Part shown: positions 8,797 to 14,292 of the stretch, in pieces
How the letters are laid out: every line of letters begins with the position of its first letter
Position numbering within the stretch: position 1 is the stretch's first letter
NCBI GenBank assembly: GCA_902767175.1
Contig: CACXGH010000167.1
Location: forward strand, 1-17,921
From: an uncultured Ruminococcus sp.
GTDB lineage: Bacteria > Bacillota > Clostridia > Oscillospirales > Acutalibacteraceae
Length of the DNA: 17,921 nucleotides
Direction of reading: 5' to 3'
Notes under the pieces: generated by a model
Databases searched by the model: none
What the model was told of the DNA's origin: nothing
Seen by the model: only the letters and a program-made list of their open reading frames with translations
Made by a program: the position numbers and the translations under genes

Positions 8797-9273
8797 ATGA
8801 ATAATCAGAATCCTTATCAGCAGCAGCCCCAGCAGCCTTATCAGCAGCAGCCTTACCAGCAGCCCTATCAGCCTGCTCCTCAGGCTCCGATGCCCACTGC
8901 ACCTAAGGCTCCCAAAGGACCTAAGGCTCCTTTCTTCAACAACGATATGCTCGGCATCATCGGCTGTACAGTAAGCATCACAGGCTTTGGTATGCTCCTT
9001 CTCAGCCTTCTCGTTGGCGGTGTTTACGGTCTTATCCTTAACATTCTCGCTTTCGTGCTTTCAGGCGGCGGATGCTTCCTCTCATTCATGATAGGCAACC
9101 AGAGAATTAAGACAGGTGCTCCGAGAGGCACAGTAGCAACACTCGGTATGATCTTCGGCGCAGCAACCTTCCTTCTCTGCATTTTCGCTATCTTCACAAC
9201 AGGCTGCCGTGCTTGTGCTTCATGCAAGACAGGTGTTAATGTTTCTTCAAGCGGCATCAGCATCAATATCTGA
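8797..9273 (+). CDS. Small membrane protein with Pro/Gln/Tyr-rich N-terminus
   Basis: I do not recognise a specific family; it is about 158 residues. The first ~42 residues are low-complexity repeats of Q-Q-P-Y and related units, then a Lys/Pro spacer (A-P-K-A-P-K-G-P-K-A-P). Two to three hydrophobic helices with Gly-rich packing follow, a pattern shared with DUF4190-type and other small Firmicute envelope proteins. A C-A-S-C pair lies near the C-terminus. I chose ATG 8797 because GAAAGGA sits 9 nt upstream; ATG 8788 directly abuts that site. The codons differ from the neighbours: Ile is mostly ATC/ATT and Leu mostly CTC/CTT, with few ATA, suggesting high expression. This fits its strong promoter and following terminator, which make it a stand-alone unit. 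Confidence 0.75.
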   Translation: MNNQNPYQQQPQQPYQQQPYQQPYQPAPQAPMPTAPKAPKGPKAPFFNNDMLGIIGCTVSITGFGMLLLSLLVGGVYGLILNILAFVLSGGGCFLSFMIGNQRIKTGAPRGTVATLGMIFGAATFLLCIFAIFTTGCRACASCKTGVNVSSSGISINI

Positions 9274-9296
9274 TGTAAAAGTAAAACATAAAACAG

Positions 9297-9327
9297 ATTG
9301 GCGGTCGCAGATGACCGCCAATTTTTT
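9297..9327 (+). terminator. Rho-independent terminator between the small membrane protein and lgt
   Basis: A perfect 10-bp stem, ATTGGCGGTC (9297-9306) with GACCGCCAAT (9313-9322), has a 6-nt loop and is followed by T6 (9322-9327). I see no separate promoter between it and lgt, so it may act as a partial terminator setting the level of lgt. Confidence 0.88.
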
Positions 9328-9351
9328 AGTTTTTAACAAAGGAATGATATA

Positions 9352-10362
9352 ATGCTACCATATATTAACATTCTGGGCAGGGATATTCCGATGTACGGCA
9401 TAAGCGCTCTTGTGGGACTTATCTTCGGCGCTGTGCTGATAATTCTTACAATAAGGAAGCGTAAGGACTACAGCAAGATACATATAGTAAACATACCTAT
9501 CTTTGCAGCGATAGGAGCTTTTGTCGGAGCGCATATAGTATACTTCATCACAAGGCTTGATTTCTTTGTCAAGGCTATGCAGCAGGCGGATAAGGTATTT
9601 GCTTCGTGGGAAAACTTCAGCTATGTTATGTCTGAGGTTTTCGGCGGAATGGTATTCTATGGCGGTCTTCTGGGCGCTATACTTGCGGCTTTCATCTACT
9701 GCAAGGCCGCAAAGACGGATTTCAGCCTTTATGCCGACATATTTGCTCCTGCAATACCTCTTTTCCATGCCTTCGGCAGAGTAGGCTGCGTTTTTGCAGG
9801 CTGCTGCTACGGCATAGAGTCATCGTGGGGACTTACCTATCATCAGGAGATTGACGGTATAGAACACGCTGTAACAAGACTTCCCTTGCCGCTTATTGAA
9901 GCAGGCTGCAACCTTGCAATAATGGCAGTCCTGCTGATACTTTCAAGCAAAAAGCTGAAAAAAGGCTCCCTTTTAGCAATATACTTTATCTGCTATTCTG
10001 TAGTAAGATTTATTGATGAGTTTTTCAGGGGAGACGAGATAAGAGGAAAGATTTTCGGTCTTTCAACATCACAGTGGATAAGCTTTATCGTACTTGCACT
10101 TGGCATATTTATGATGTTGAACAGATATGTTCTGAAAAACAAGGATAGATTCGGTTATCGTGTACCTACGGGAGAACTGCCCGAGGGATATATCTACAAC
10201 AAGTACGCAGGAGCTGTCGCTCCGCACGAACAGTATAAACTGAAAAATTACACACCCGATGGACAGGCTCAGAGTGAAGAACAAGCCGAGCAGCCTGCAG
10301 AACAGGGAATACCTGCATCAGAAGATACAGCAAAAGAGCCGGAAAACAGCGAAAACAAATAA
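9352..10362 (+). CDS. lgt: Prolipoprotein diacylglyceryl transferase
   Basis: This 336-residue polytopic membrane enzyme transfers diacylglycerol from phosphatidylglycerol to the lipobox cysteine of prolipoproteins, the first step of lipoprotein maturation. Recognisable landmarks are the N-terminal P-M-Y-G motif (Y15), the Lgt signature H-A-F-G-R-V-G-C-V-F-A-G-C-C-Y-G (about 139-154) and the later R-F-I-D-E-F-F-R segment (R219-R226) with conserved arginines. Helices are spread over residues 5-265. The last ~60 residues are a charged Glu/Gln/Ala tail, unusual next to E. coli Lgt but common in clostridia. The ATG has AAAGGA 8 nt upstream. The solute-binding lipoprotein near 17 kb would be a client. 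Confidence 0.92.
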   Translation: MLPYINILGRDIPMYGISALVGLIFGAVLIILTIRKRKDYSKIHIVNIPIFAAIGAFVGAHIVYFITRLDFFVKAMQQADKVFASWENFSYVMSEVFGGMVFYGGLLGAILAAFIYCKAAKTDFSLYADIFAPAIPLFHAFGRVGCVFAGCCYGIESSWGLTYHQEIDGIEHAVTRLPLPLIEAGCNLAIMAVLLILSSKKLKKGSLLAIYFICYSVVRFIDEFFRGDEIRGKIFGLSTSQWISFIVLALGIFMMLNRYVLKNKDRFGYRVPTGELPEGYIYNKYAGAVAPHEQYKLKNYTPDGQAQSEEQAEQPAEQGIPASEDTAKEPENSENK

Positions 10363-10379
10363 AACACACAGACGAAAGT

Positions 10380-10690
10380 CATTCATCAAATAAAACAGGC
10401 AATAGAATACCGTACATTAATTCTTTGTCAGCCAGCCCGAAAGCAGCCATTATTGGCTGCGTGGGCGGAAATCAAAGGACAGCAAGGCTGTGCCTTGCCC
10501 GTGCCGCCGGTGCGTGACCGCACGGGACAATTCACGGTGACAGAAATGCAAATCGACAGTTAATTGACCGCGCCAGCAGTTAATCGACCGTGCCGCCGGA
10601 GTGCCTCCGGTGTCAATTCACGGTGTAAGAAATACAAATCGACAGTTAATTGACCGCGCCGAGAGTTCTTTATTCAATTAAGCAGGCACT
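10380..10690. repeat. Palindromic repeat mosaic, cluster II
   Basis: This non-coding block directly downstream of lgt holds one R1 unit (10393-10448, differing from 207-263 by a single T) and a GCAGCC/GGCTGC hairpin. It also has GCAAGGC-tgt-GCCTTGC (10482-10498), GTGCG-tgac-CGCAC (10510-10523) and two 47-bp R2 units (10528-10574 and 10614-10660), separated by a CCGGAG-tgc-CTCCGG hairpin. The second R2 has the same tail (to about 10689) as the R2 of cluster I. I see no ORF with a ribosome site. Confidence 0.75.
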
Positions 10691-10728
10691 CCGCCGCCGC
10701 CTGATTTTGCAATTTGTTTGTTATTATG

Positions 10729-10757
10729 TTGACAATCCGTAAAAAACATACTATAAT
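10729..10757 (+). promoter_or_regulatory. Consensus promoter of the putative antitoxin RNA
   Basis: A perfect TTGACA (10729-10734), a 17-bp spacer and a perfect TATAAT (10752-10757) place the transcript start at about 10764-10765. No ORF with a ribosome site follows, so it drives a short non-coding RNA. Confidence 0.85.
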
Positions 10758-10764
10758 AAAAATA

Positions 10765-10853
10765 AGCAAGGAGACCAGCCAATTACGGCAGTCCCCGACA
10801 AGTAGTTAAAAGAGTAACCGCTTAGTTTGGAAGACCGGCGGTTACTTCTTTTT
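10765..10853 (+). ncRNA. Putative type I antitoxin RNA
   Basis: A predicted transcript of about 89 nt runs from the consensus promoter to the terminator hairpin GTAACCGC/GCGGTTAC with a U-rich tail. It converges on the minus-strand toxin transcript. The last ~47 nt (10807-10853) are perfectly complementary to the 3' end of the toxin mRNA, including its last codons and stop. Its 5' part carries CGGCAGTCCCCGA (10786-10798), which is also present in the toxin leader. GUCCCC in it could pair with the GGGGAC and G-rich ribosome-site stretches of the toxin mRNA. The arrangement resembles par/fst and txpA/ratA loci. Boundaries are predicted, not measured. Confidence 0.65.
10814..10853. terminator. 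Bidirectional terminator shared by toxin and antitoxin RNAs
   Basis: GTAACCGC (10814-10821) pairs with GCGGTTAC (10838-10845). On the plus strand it is followed by TTCTTTTT (10846-10853); on the minus strand by TCTTTTAA (10813-10806). It can therefore end both convergent RNAs. The toxin stop codon (10842-10844) lies inside the stem. Confidence 0.8.
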
Positions 10854-10949
10854 ATGTTCACCCAGATACCTGATAATATCAAGTATCAGACGGGCTATTG
10901 ATACAAATAATGCTGCAAAAGCGATATATTCACCATATGTAAGCATCAT
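10842..10949 (-). CDS. Putative type I toxin, 35-residue hydrophobic holin-like peptide
   Basis: This small ORF starts M-M-L-T-Y-G-E-Y-I. A hydrophobic helix spans about residues 8-29, interrupted by R20, D24 and R27, and the peptide ends G-E-H-K-K-K. The layout (short polar N-terminus with Thr-Tyr, one membrane helix, Lys-rich end) is that of the putative holin-like toxins of Firmicutes (TxpA/BsrG/Hol_Tox type). Such peptides insert in the membrane and are held off by antisense RNA. A run of seven G (10954-10960) ends 4 nt before ATG 10949 and 7 nt before a second in-frame ATG. This ribosome site lies in a hairpin, CCCCCTT/AAGGGGG. Its own promoter is at 11059-11087 and a convergent RNA lies opposite. 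It could be a chance ORF, but the regulatory context argues strongly against that. Confidence 0.7.
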   Translation of the reverse strand: MMLTYGEYIAFAALFVSIARLILDIIRYLGEHKKK

Positions 10950-10955
10950 ATCACC

Positions 10956-10979
10956 CCCCCTTCGTGTAAACTAAGGGGG
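10956..10979 (-). promoter_or_regulatory. Toxin leader hairpin hiding the ribosome-binding site
   Basis: In the minus-strand transcript CCCCCTT (10979-10973) pairs with AAGGGGG (10962-10956), covering the G-rich Shine-Dalgarno stretch just upstream of the toxin ATG. A second hairpin, GTCCCC/GGGGAC (11022-11017 with 11000-10995), lies upstream. Hidden ribosome sites are common in type I toxin mRNAs. Confidence 0.65.
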
Positions 10980-11058
10980 CATAAAAAGTATTTCGTCCCC
11001 TTGTAATATTTACTTCGGGGACTGCCGCAATCCGCAGGCTGGCAGCCTTGCAGTTTAT

Positions 11059-11087
11059 ATTCTACAATATCACTTCTTATGTGTCAA
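11059..11087 (-). promoter_or_regulatory. Promoter of the putative toxin mRNA
   Basis: On the minus strand TTGACA (11087-11082) and TAGAAT (11064-11059) are 17 bp apart. The predicted start is near 11052, giving a ~103-nt structured leader before the toxin ATG and a ~246-nt mRNA in total. Confidence 0.8.
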
Positions 11088-11144
11088 GCGGGACAATAAA
11101 CTGTCTTGACGAACAGTTTGCACATGGACTGAAAGTTCTATATC

Positions 11145-11415
11145 AAGTCGTGCCGCCGGAGTGCCTCCGGTGTCAATTCACGGTGTCAGAAATGCAAATC
11201 GGCAGTTAATTGACCGCGCCAGCAGTTAATCGACCGTGCCGAGAGTCCTTTATACAACAAAACCGCCCATAAGCGCACCGTGAGGGGCGTGTTGGGCGGA
11301 TAACCGCGGACAATGAGTGTCTGGTCAGTATGTCAGAGCGAGTGTAACGAGCGCCAGCGCGAATCGTCCTGTGCGGTCACGCACCGCGAATCGACAGCGG
11401 AGGCACTCCGCCGTA
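11145..11415. repeat. Palindromic repeat mosaic, cluster III
   Basis: This block between the toxin promoter and the tRNA gene holds CCGGAG-tgc-CTCCGG, then a 47-bp R2 unit (11174-11220) and a 20-bp half-unit repeat. A CCGCCCA/TGGGCGG hairpin follows (11263-11269 with 11293-11299). GTGCG-gtca-CGCAC (11371-11384) is the exact reverse complement of 10510-10523. The block ends in a CGGAG-gca-CTCCG unit as at 380-432. No gene is visible. Confidence 0.72.
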
Positions 11416-11432
11416 ACGCCGAAAATTAATGC

Positions 11433-11461
11433 TTGTTATTGGGACGATAATGTGGTAAAAT
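11433..11461 (+). promoter_or_regulatory. tRNA-Arg promoter
   Basis: TTGTTA (11433-11438) and TAAAAT (11456-11461) are 17 bp apart, with TGG directly before the -10 (extended -10). The predicted start is about 10 nt before the mature tRNA 5' end. Confidence 0.65.
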
Positions 11462-11477
11462 AACTGTGCAGTGATTT

Positions 11478-11551
11478 CTGTCCGTAGCACAGCTGGATAA
11501 TGCATCAGACTCCGACTCTGAAGATCGAGGGTTCAAATCCCTCCGGGCAGG
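11478..11551 (+). tRNA. tRNA-Arg (anticodon CCG)
   Basis: A 74-nt cloverleaf can be drawn. The acceptor arm is CTGTCCG/CGGGCAG with one G-U pair, and the D arm is GCA/TGC. The anticodon stem TCAGA/TCTGA encloses loop CTCCGAC, giving anticodon CCG, which reads CGG. The T arm is GAGGG/CCCTC with loop TTCAAAT. The discriminator base is G. CCA is not encoded (GCT follows), so a CCA-adding enzyme is needed. Confidence 0.95.
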
Positions 11552-11560
11552 CTTATGTTT

Positions 11561-11597
11561 AAAAACCGAAAGCTTTTACAGGGCTTTCGGTTTTTCT
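11561..11597 (+). terminator. tRNA-Arg terminator
   Basis: AAAAACCGAAAGC (11561-11573) pairs with GCTTTCGGTTTTT (11583-11595) to give a rho-independent hairpin ending in T5, ten bases after the tRNA. Confidence 0.9.
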
Positions 11598-11610
11598 TGA
11601 TTTTCTGATA

Positions 11611-11667
11611 ATAATAAAGCAGCAGGCAAAAGCTCATACTTCTGAGCCGTGCCTGCTGCCGTTTTTT
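11611..11667. terminator. Bidirectional terminator downstream of ilvN
   Basis: GCAGCAGGCA (11619-11628) pairs with TGCCTGCTGC (11650-11659), with an inner GCTC/GAGC pair. T-rich tails lie on both sides: T6 at 11662-11667 on the plus strand, TTTATTAT on the minus strand. It ends the ilvBN transcript and backs up the tRNA terminator. Confidence 0.88.
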
Positions 11668-11675
11668 ATTCTGTA

Positions 11676-12173
11676 TCAGTCCGCAAGACAATTATCCCCG
11701 TTTTCAAGGGCTGCAATGCCTGTGCGTGCCATCTCAAGAATTCCGAAGGGAGAAAGCTCTTCTATCAGAGCATCTATCTGACTCGGTGTTCCCGATGCAC
11801 GGAACGTAAGAGATCTCTCTCCTAAATTTACAAGCGATGCATGGTACGTCGATGTAAGCGCAATAATGTCGTTCTTGTTGCTGCTGTCGGAGTTTACCTT
11901 TATGAGTATAAGTTCCATGGCTACTGAAGACTCCTCAGGCAGTACCTCTGCTTTTTTCACATCAACTATCTTGAGCATCTGGTTTATAAACTGCTCGACT
12001 TTGTCATCGTCTCCGCTCAGACGAACGGTAAGACGGGAAAAACCTTCTATTCCTGCAGGACTTGCAGTAAGACTGTCTATATTGAAGCCTCTTCTTGAAA
12101 TAAGGCTTGTTATCCTGAGCAGAACTCCGGGATGATTATGAGCGAGAAGACTTATTATCTGTTTATTCTCCAT
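11676..12173 (-). CDS. ilvN: Acetolactate synthase regulatory (small) subunit
   Basis: This 165-residue protein has an N-terminal ACT domain (about 4-76) with the family motif N-H-P-G-V-L-L-R-I (13-21) and R-R-G-F-N-I-D-S-L (27-35). A second ACT-like half follows (about 84-158). It binds valine or other branched-chain end products and tunes the catalytic subunit, raising its activity and giving feedback control. I chose ATG 12173 because GGAG, inside the end of ilvB, lies 8 nt upstream. A GTG at 12182 overlapping the ilvB stop would add three residues. It begins 5 nt after ilvB, so translation is probably coupled. The name ilvH is also in use. Confidence 0.94.
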   Translation of the reverse strand: MENKQIISLLAHNHPGVLLRITSLISRRGFNIDSLTASPAGIEGFSRLTVRLSGDDDKVEQFINQMLKIVDVKKAEVLPEESSVAMELILIKVNSDSSNKNDIIALTSTYHASLVNLGERSLTFRASGTPSQIDALIEELSPFGILEMARTGIAALENGDNCLAD

Positions 12174-12178
12174 TTTTA

Positions 12179-13852
12179 TCACTCCATTTCGGTAATCATA
12201 TCATCAACAGTTTTTCCCGGAGGTATCATCGGGAGAACGTTCTCATCGGGAGAGATACGGCAGTCTATAACGACAGGCTCCTTCGATGCAAAAGCAGCCT
12301 TAAGAACTTCCTCTGCGTCATCGTCATTCTTTATTCTCATTCCCCTTACACCGAAAGCTTCTGCAACCGCCGCAAAATCTGTCTTTCTGTGAGGGTCTGT
12401 CTGAGAAAATCTTCTGCCGTAAAAAAGCTTCTGCCACTGGCGCACCATGCCAAGTACGGTGTTATTCAGCACTACTATAATTATCGGCAGATCATAGGAG
12501 CGTACCGTTGCAAGCTCATTAAGGTTCATATGAAAGCTGCCGTCACCCGTAAAGAGAACTACTCTTTTTCCGGGATTTGCAGCAGCAGAGCCTACTGCGG
12601 CACCGAGACCATAGCCCATTGTGCCAAGACCGCCCGATGTACACCATCTGCGCGGCTTTTCAAATCTGTATTTCTGCGAAACCCACATCTGATGCTGTCC
12701 GACATCGGTGACAATTATATCGTCATCATCAGTGAGCGCCCTTACTGCTTCGATTATATGATACGGATGTGCATAATCCTCAGATTCAGGGGTCTCCGTT
12801 ACCTCTGATTTTTTAGCCCATTCATTCACCTGAGCATTCCATTCATCGTGCTTTATTTCGTCAACATATTCCGTCAGCTTTGCTAATGTATCCTTAAGGT
12901 CGCCGACAAGACTGTAATCTGTTCTGACGTTTTTATTTATCTCAGCTTTATCAATGTCGAGCTGAATTATTGCTGCATTCTTTCCGAATTTTTCTCTGTC
13001 ACCTGCAACACGGTCAGAAAATCTTGCACCGACTGTTATGATTAGGTCGCAGTTATCCGTAGCCTTTCCTGTCTCATAACCGCCATGCATACCTATAGTG
13101 CCCATGAACAGTCTGTGTGATGAAGGAAAACCGCCAAGTCCCATTATAGAAGTTGCAACAGGGCAGTCTGTTTTTTCCGCAAATGCAAGGAGCTGTTTTT
13201 CGGCGTCAGAGCTTACAACACCGCCGCCCATATAGATCATCGGACGTTTTGCATTGTTTATTGCATTTGCAGCAGCCTGAAATTCACTGTCCTCAGAGAG
13301 TACAGGCTCTGCTGTTTCTACAGGTGTTTCGGGAGTGTATTCACATACAGCACCTGTAACGTCTTTGGGAATATCAATAAGAACAGGGCCTTTTCTGCCT
13401 GACATAGCAATACGGAAAGCCTTTCTGATAACGTTTGCAAGGTCGTTTACATTCTTAACGATAAAGTTATGCTTTGTAACAGGGAGTGTTATACCGCAGA
13501 TATCCACCTCCTGAAAGCTGTCACGGGCAAGCAGGTCGTTGGATACATTGCCTGTGATCGCTACCATAGGGATAGAGTCCATAAAAGCTGTAGCAATGCC
13601 TGTAACAAGGTTGGTGGCACCGGGACCCGATGTAGCAATTACGACACCGCATTTTCCGGTAGTTCTTGCATATCCGTCCGCAGCATGGGCTGCACCCTGT
13701 TCATGTGAAGAAAGAATATGTGTTATCCTGTCGCTGTACTTATAAAGAGCGTCATAAATATTCAGCACCGCACCTCCGGGATAACCGAATACTGTATCTA
13801 CCCCCTGTTCGAGCAGACACTCAGCTATAATTTCAGAACCGTTAAGCTGCAT
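12179..13852 (-). CDS. ilvB: Acetolactate synthase catalytic (large) subunit
   Basis: This 557-residue thiamine-diphosphate enzyme condenses two pyruvates to acetolactate, or pyruvate with 2-ketobutyrate to acetohydroxybutyrate, the first common step of valine, leucine and isoleucine synthesis. Visible are the N-terminal G-Y-P-G-G-A motif (23-28), the catalytic glutamate E51 in S-S-H-E-Q-G-A, and the diphosphate-binding G-D-G (about 436-438) leading to N-N some 27 residues later. The length is normal. GGAGG lies 8 nt upstream of the ATG. It is the first gene of an ilvB-ilvN operon with its own promoter and an ~85-nt leader. No T-box or leader peptide rich in branched-chain codons was found. 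Confidence 0.96.
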   Translation of the reverse strand: MQLNGSEIIAECLLEQGVDTVFGYPGGAVLNIYDALYKYSDRITHILSSHEQGAAHAADGYARTTGKCGVVIATSGPGATNLVTGIATAFMDSIPMVAITGNVSNDLLARDSFQEVDICGITLPVTKHNFIVKNVNDLANVIRKAFRIAMSGRKGPVLIDIPKDVTGAVCEYTPETPVETAEPVLSEDSEFQAAANAINNAKRPMIYMGGGVVSSDAEKQLLAFAEKTDCPVATSIMGLGGFPSSHRLFMGTIGMHGGYETGKATDNCDLIITVGARFSDRVAGDREKFGKNAAIIQLDIDKAEINKNVRTDYSLVGDLKDTLAKLTEYVDEIKHDEWNAQVNEWAKKSEVTETPESEDYAHPYHIIEAVRALTDDDDIIVTDVGQHQMWVSQKYRFEKPRRWCTSGGLGTMGYGLGAAVGSAAANPGKRVVLFTGDGSFHMNLNELATVRSYDLPIIIVVLNNTVLGMVRQWQKLFYGRRFSQTDPHRKTDFAAVAEAFGVRGMRIKNDDDAEEVLKAAFASKEPVVIDCRISPDENVLPMIPPGKTVDDMITEME

Positions 13853-13944
13853 TTTTTAAACCTCCGCTTCAGGGCTTTCATTCAGCCCTTTGTTAATTCT
13901 TGTATACAAACCGTGGCATTTAATTCAGATTTTTATACATATAT

Positions 13945-13982
13945 ATAATACTATGTTTTCACTGATAAGTCAATAAATTGAC
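13945..13982 (-). promoter_or_regulatory. ilvB promoter with palindrome over the -35
   Basis: On the minus strand TTGACT (13973-13968) and TATTAT (13950-13945) are 17 bp apart; the predicted start is near 13938. A perfect 14-bp palindrome, GTCAAT-AA-ATTGAC (13969-13982), overlaps the -35 box and could be an operator. The leader also has an AGGGCT/AGCCCT hairpin just before the ribosome site. Confidence 0.65.
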
Positions 13983-14092
13983 ATACTCAAGGCAGTTTTT
14001 TTGAACGAGTAAATCAATTATTAACAAACTTGCATTTTTATTATGATTTCCTGCGCAATCATGACAGAATCAATAAAAAGTCAGAGGACTTC

Positions 14093-14160
14093 GTACTACG
14101 AACCTCCTACAAGGGACTCTGTCCCTTGACCCTGCAAACTTTTGAAAAAGTTTGATCAAA
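14093..14160. repeat. String of three short hairpins between ilvB and tmk
   Basis: In the ~440-bp gap, three palindromes follow one another: TTCGT-act-ACGAA within GAG/CTC flanks (about 14093-14106), CAAGGGAC-tct-GTCCCTTG (14110-14128), and CAAACTT/AAGTTTG (14135-14154) running into TTTGATCAAA. A further stem, TTCACAGG/CCTGTGAA (14176-14183 with 14204-14211), lies beyond. Only one copy is in this window. It may be a dispersed repeat or a transcription barrier between the divergent genes. The rest of the gap holds the two promoters. Confidence 0.55.
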
Positions 14161-14226
14161 ACTTTTAATATTTTGTTCACAGGTTATTGACTCGTTAAAA
14201 AACCCTGTGAATTCTATCGGTTTCTA

Positions 14227-14255
14227 TTGATTTAAATTCATAAAGAGAGTATAAT
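14227..14255 (+). promoter_or_regulatory. tmk promoter
   Basis: TTGATT (14227-14232) and a perfect TATAAT (14250-14255) are 17 bp apart. The predicted start is near 14262, about 31 nt before the tmk ATG. Confidence 0.75.
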
Positions 14256-14292
14256 TTATAAGTATTATTTTATATATAGAGGAATATCAGAT

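Noticed and set aside
10801..10949. Reading the 10.7-11.05 kb locus as a riboswitch or 6S-like RNA
   Set aside because: There are two convergent promoters, a small ORF with a ribosome site and a shared terminator, and no downstream gene to control. The toxin-antitoxin reading accounts for more of the features.
11263..11299. Integron attC-like site (CCGCCCA...TTGGGCGG, with GTTGGGC)
   Set aside because: Only one side fits the core-site pattern, there is no integrase in view, and the neighbouring units are better explained as the palindromic repeat mosaic.
13860..13945. T-box or leader-peptide attenuator upstream of ilvB
   Set aside because: The leader from the predicted start is only ~85 nt, has no T-box consensus on the minus strand, and its only short ORF (start at 13940, at the transcript start itself) lacks branched-chain codon runs. 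The AGGGCT/AGCCCT hairpin has no U tract.
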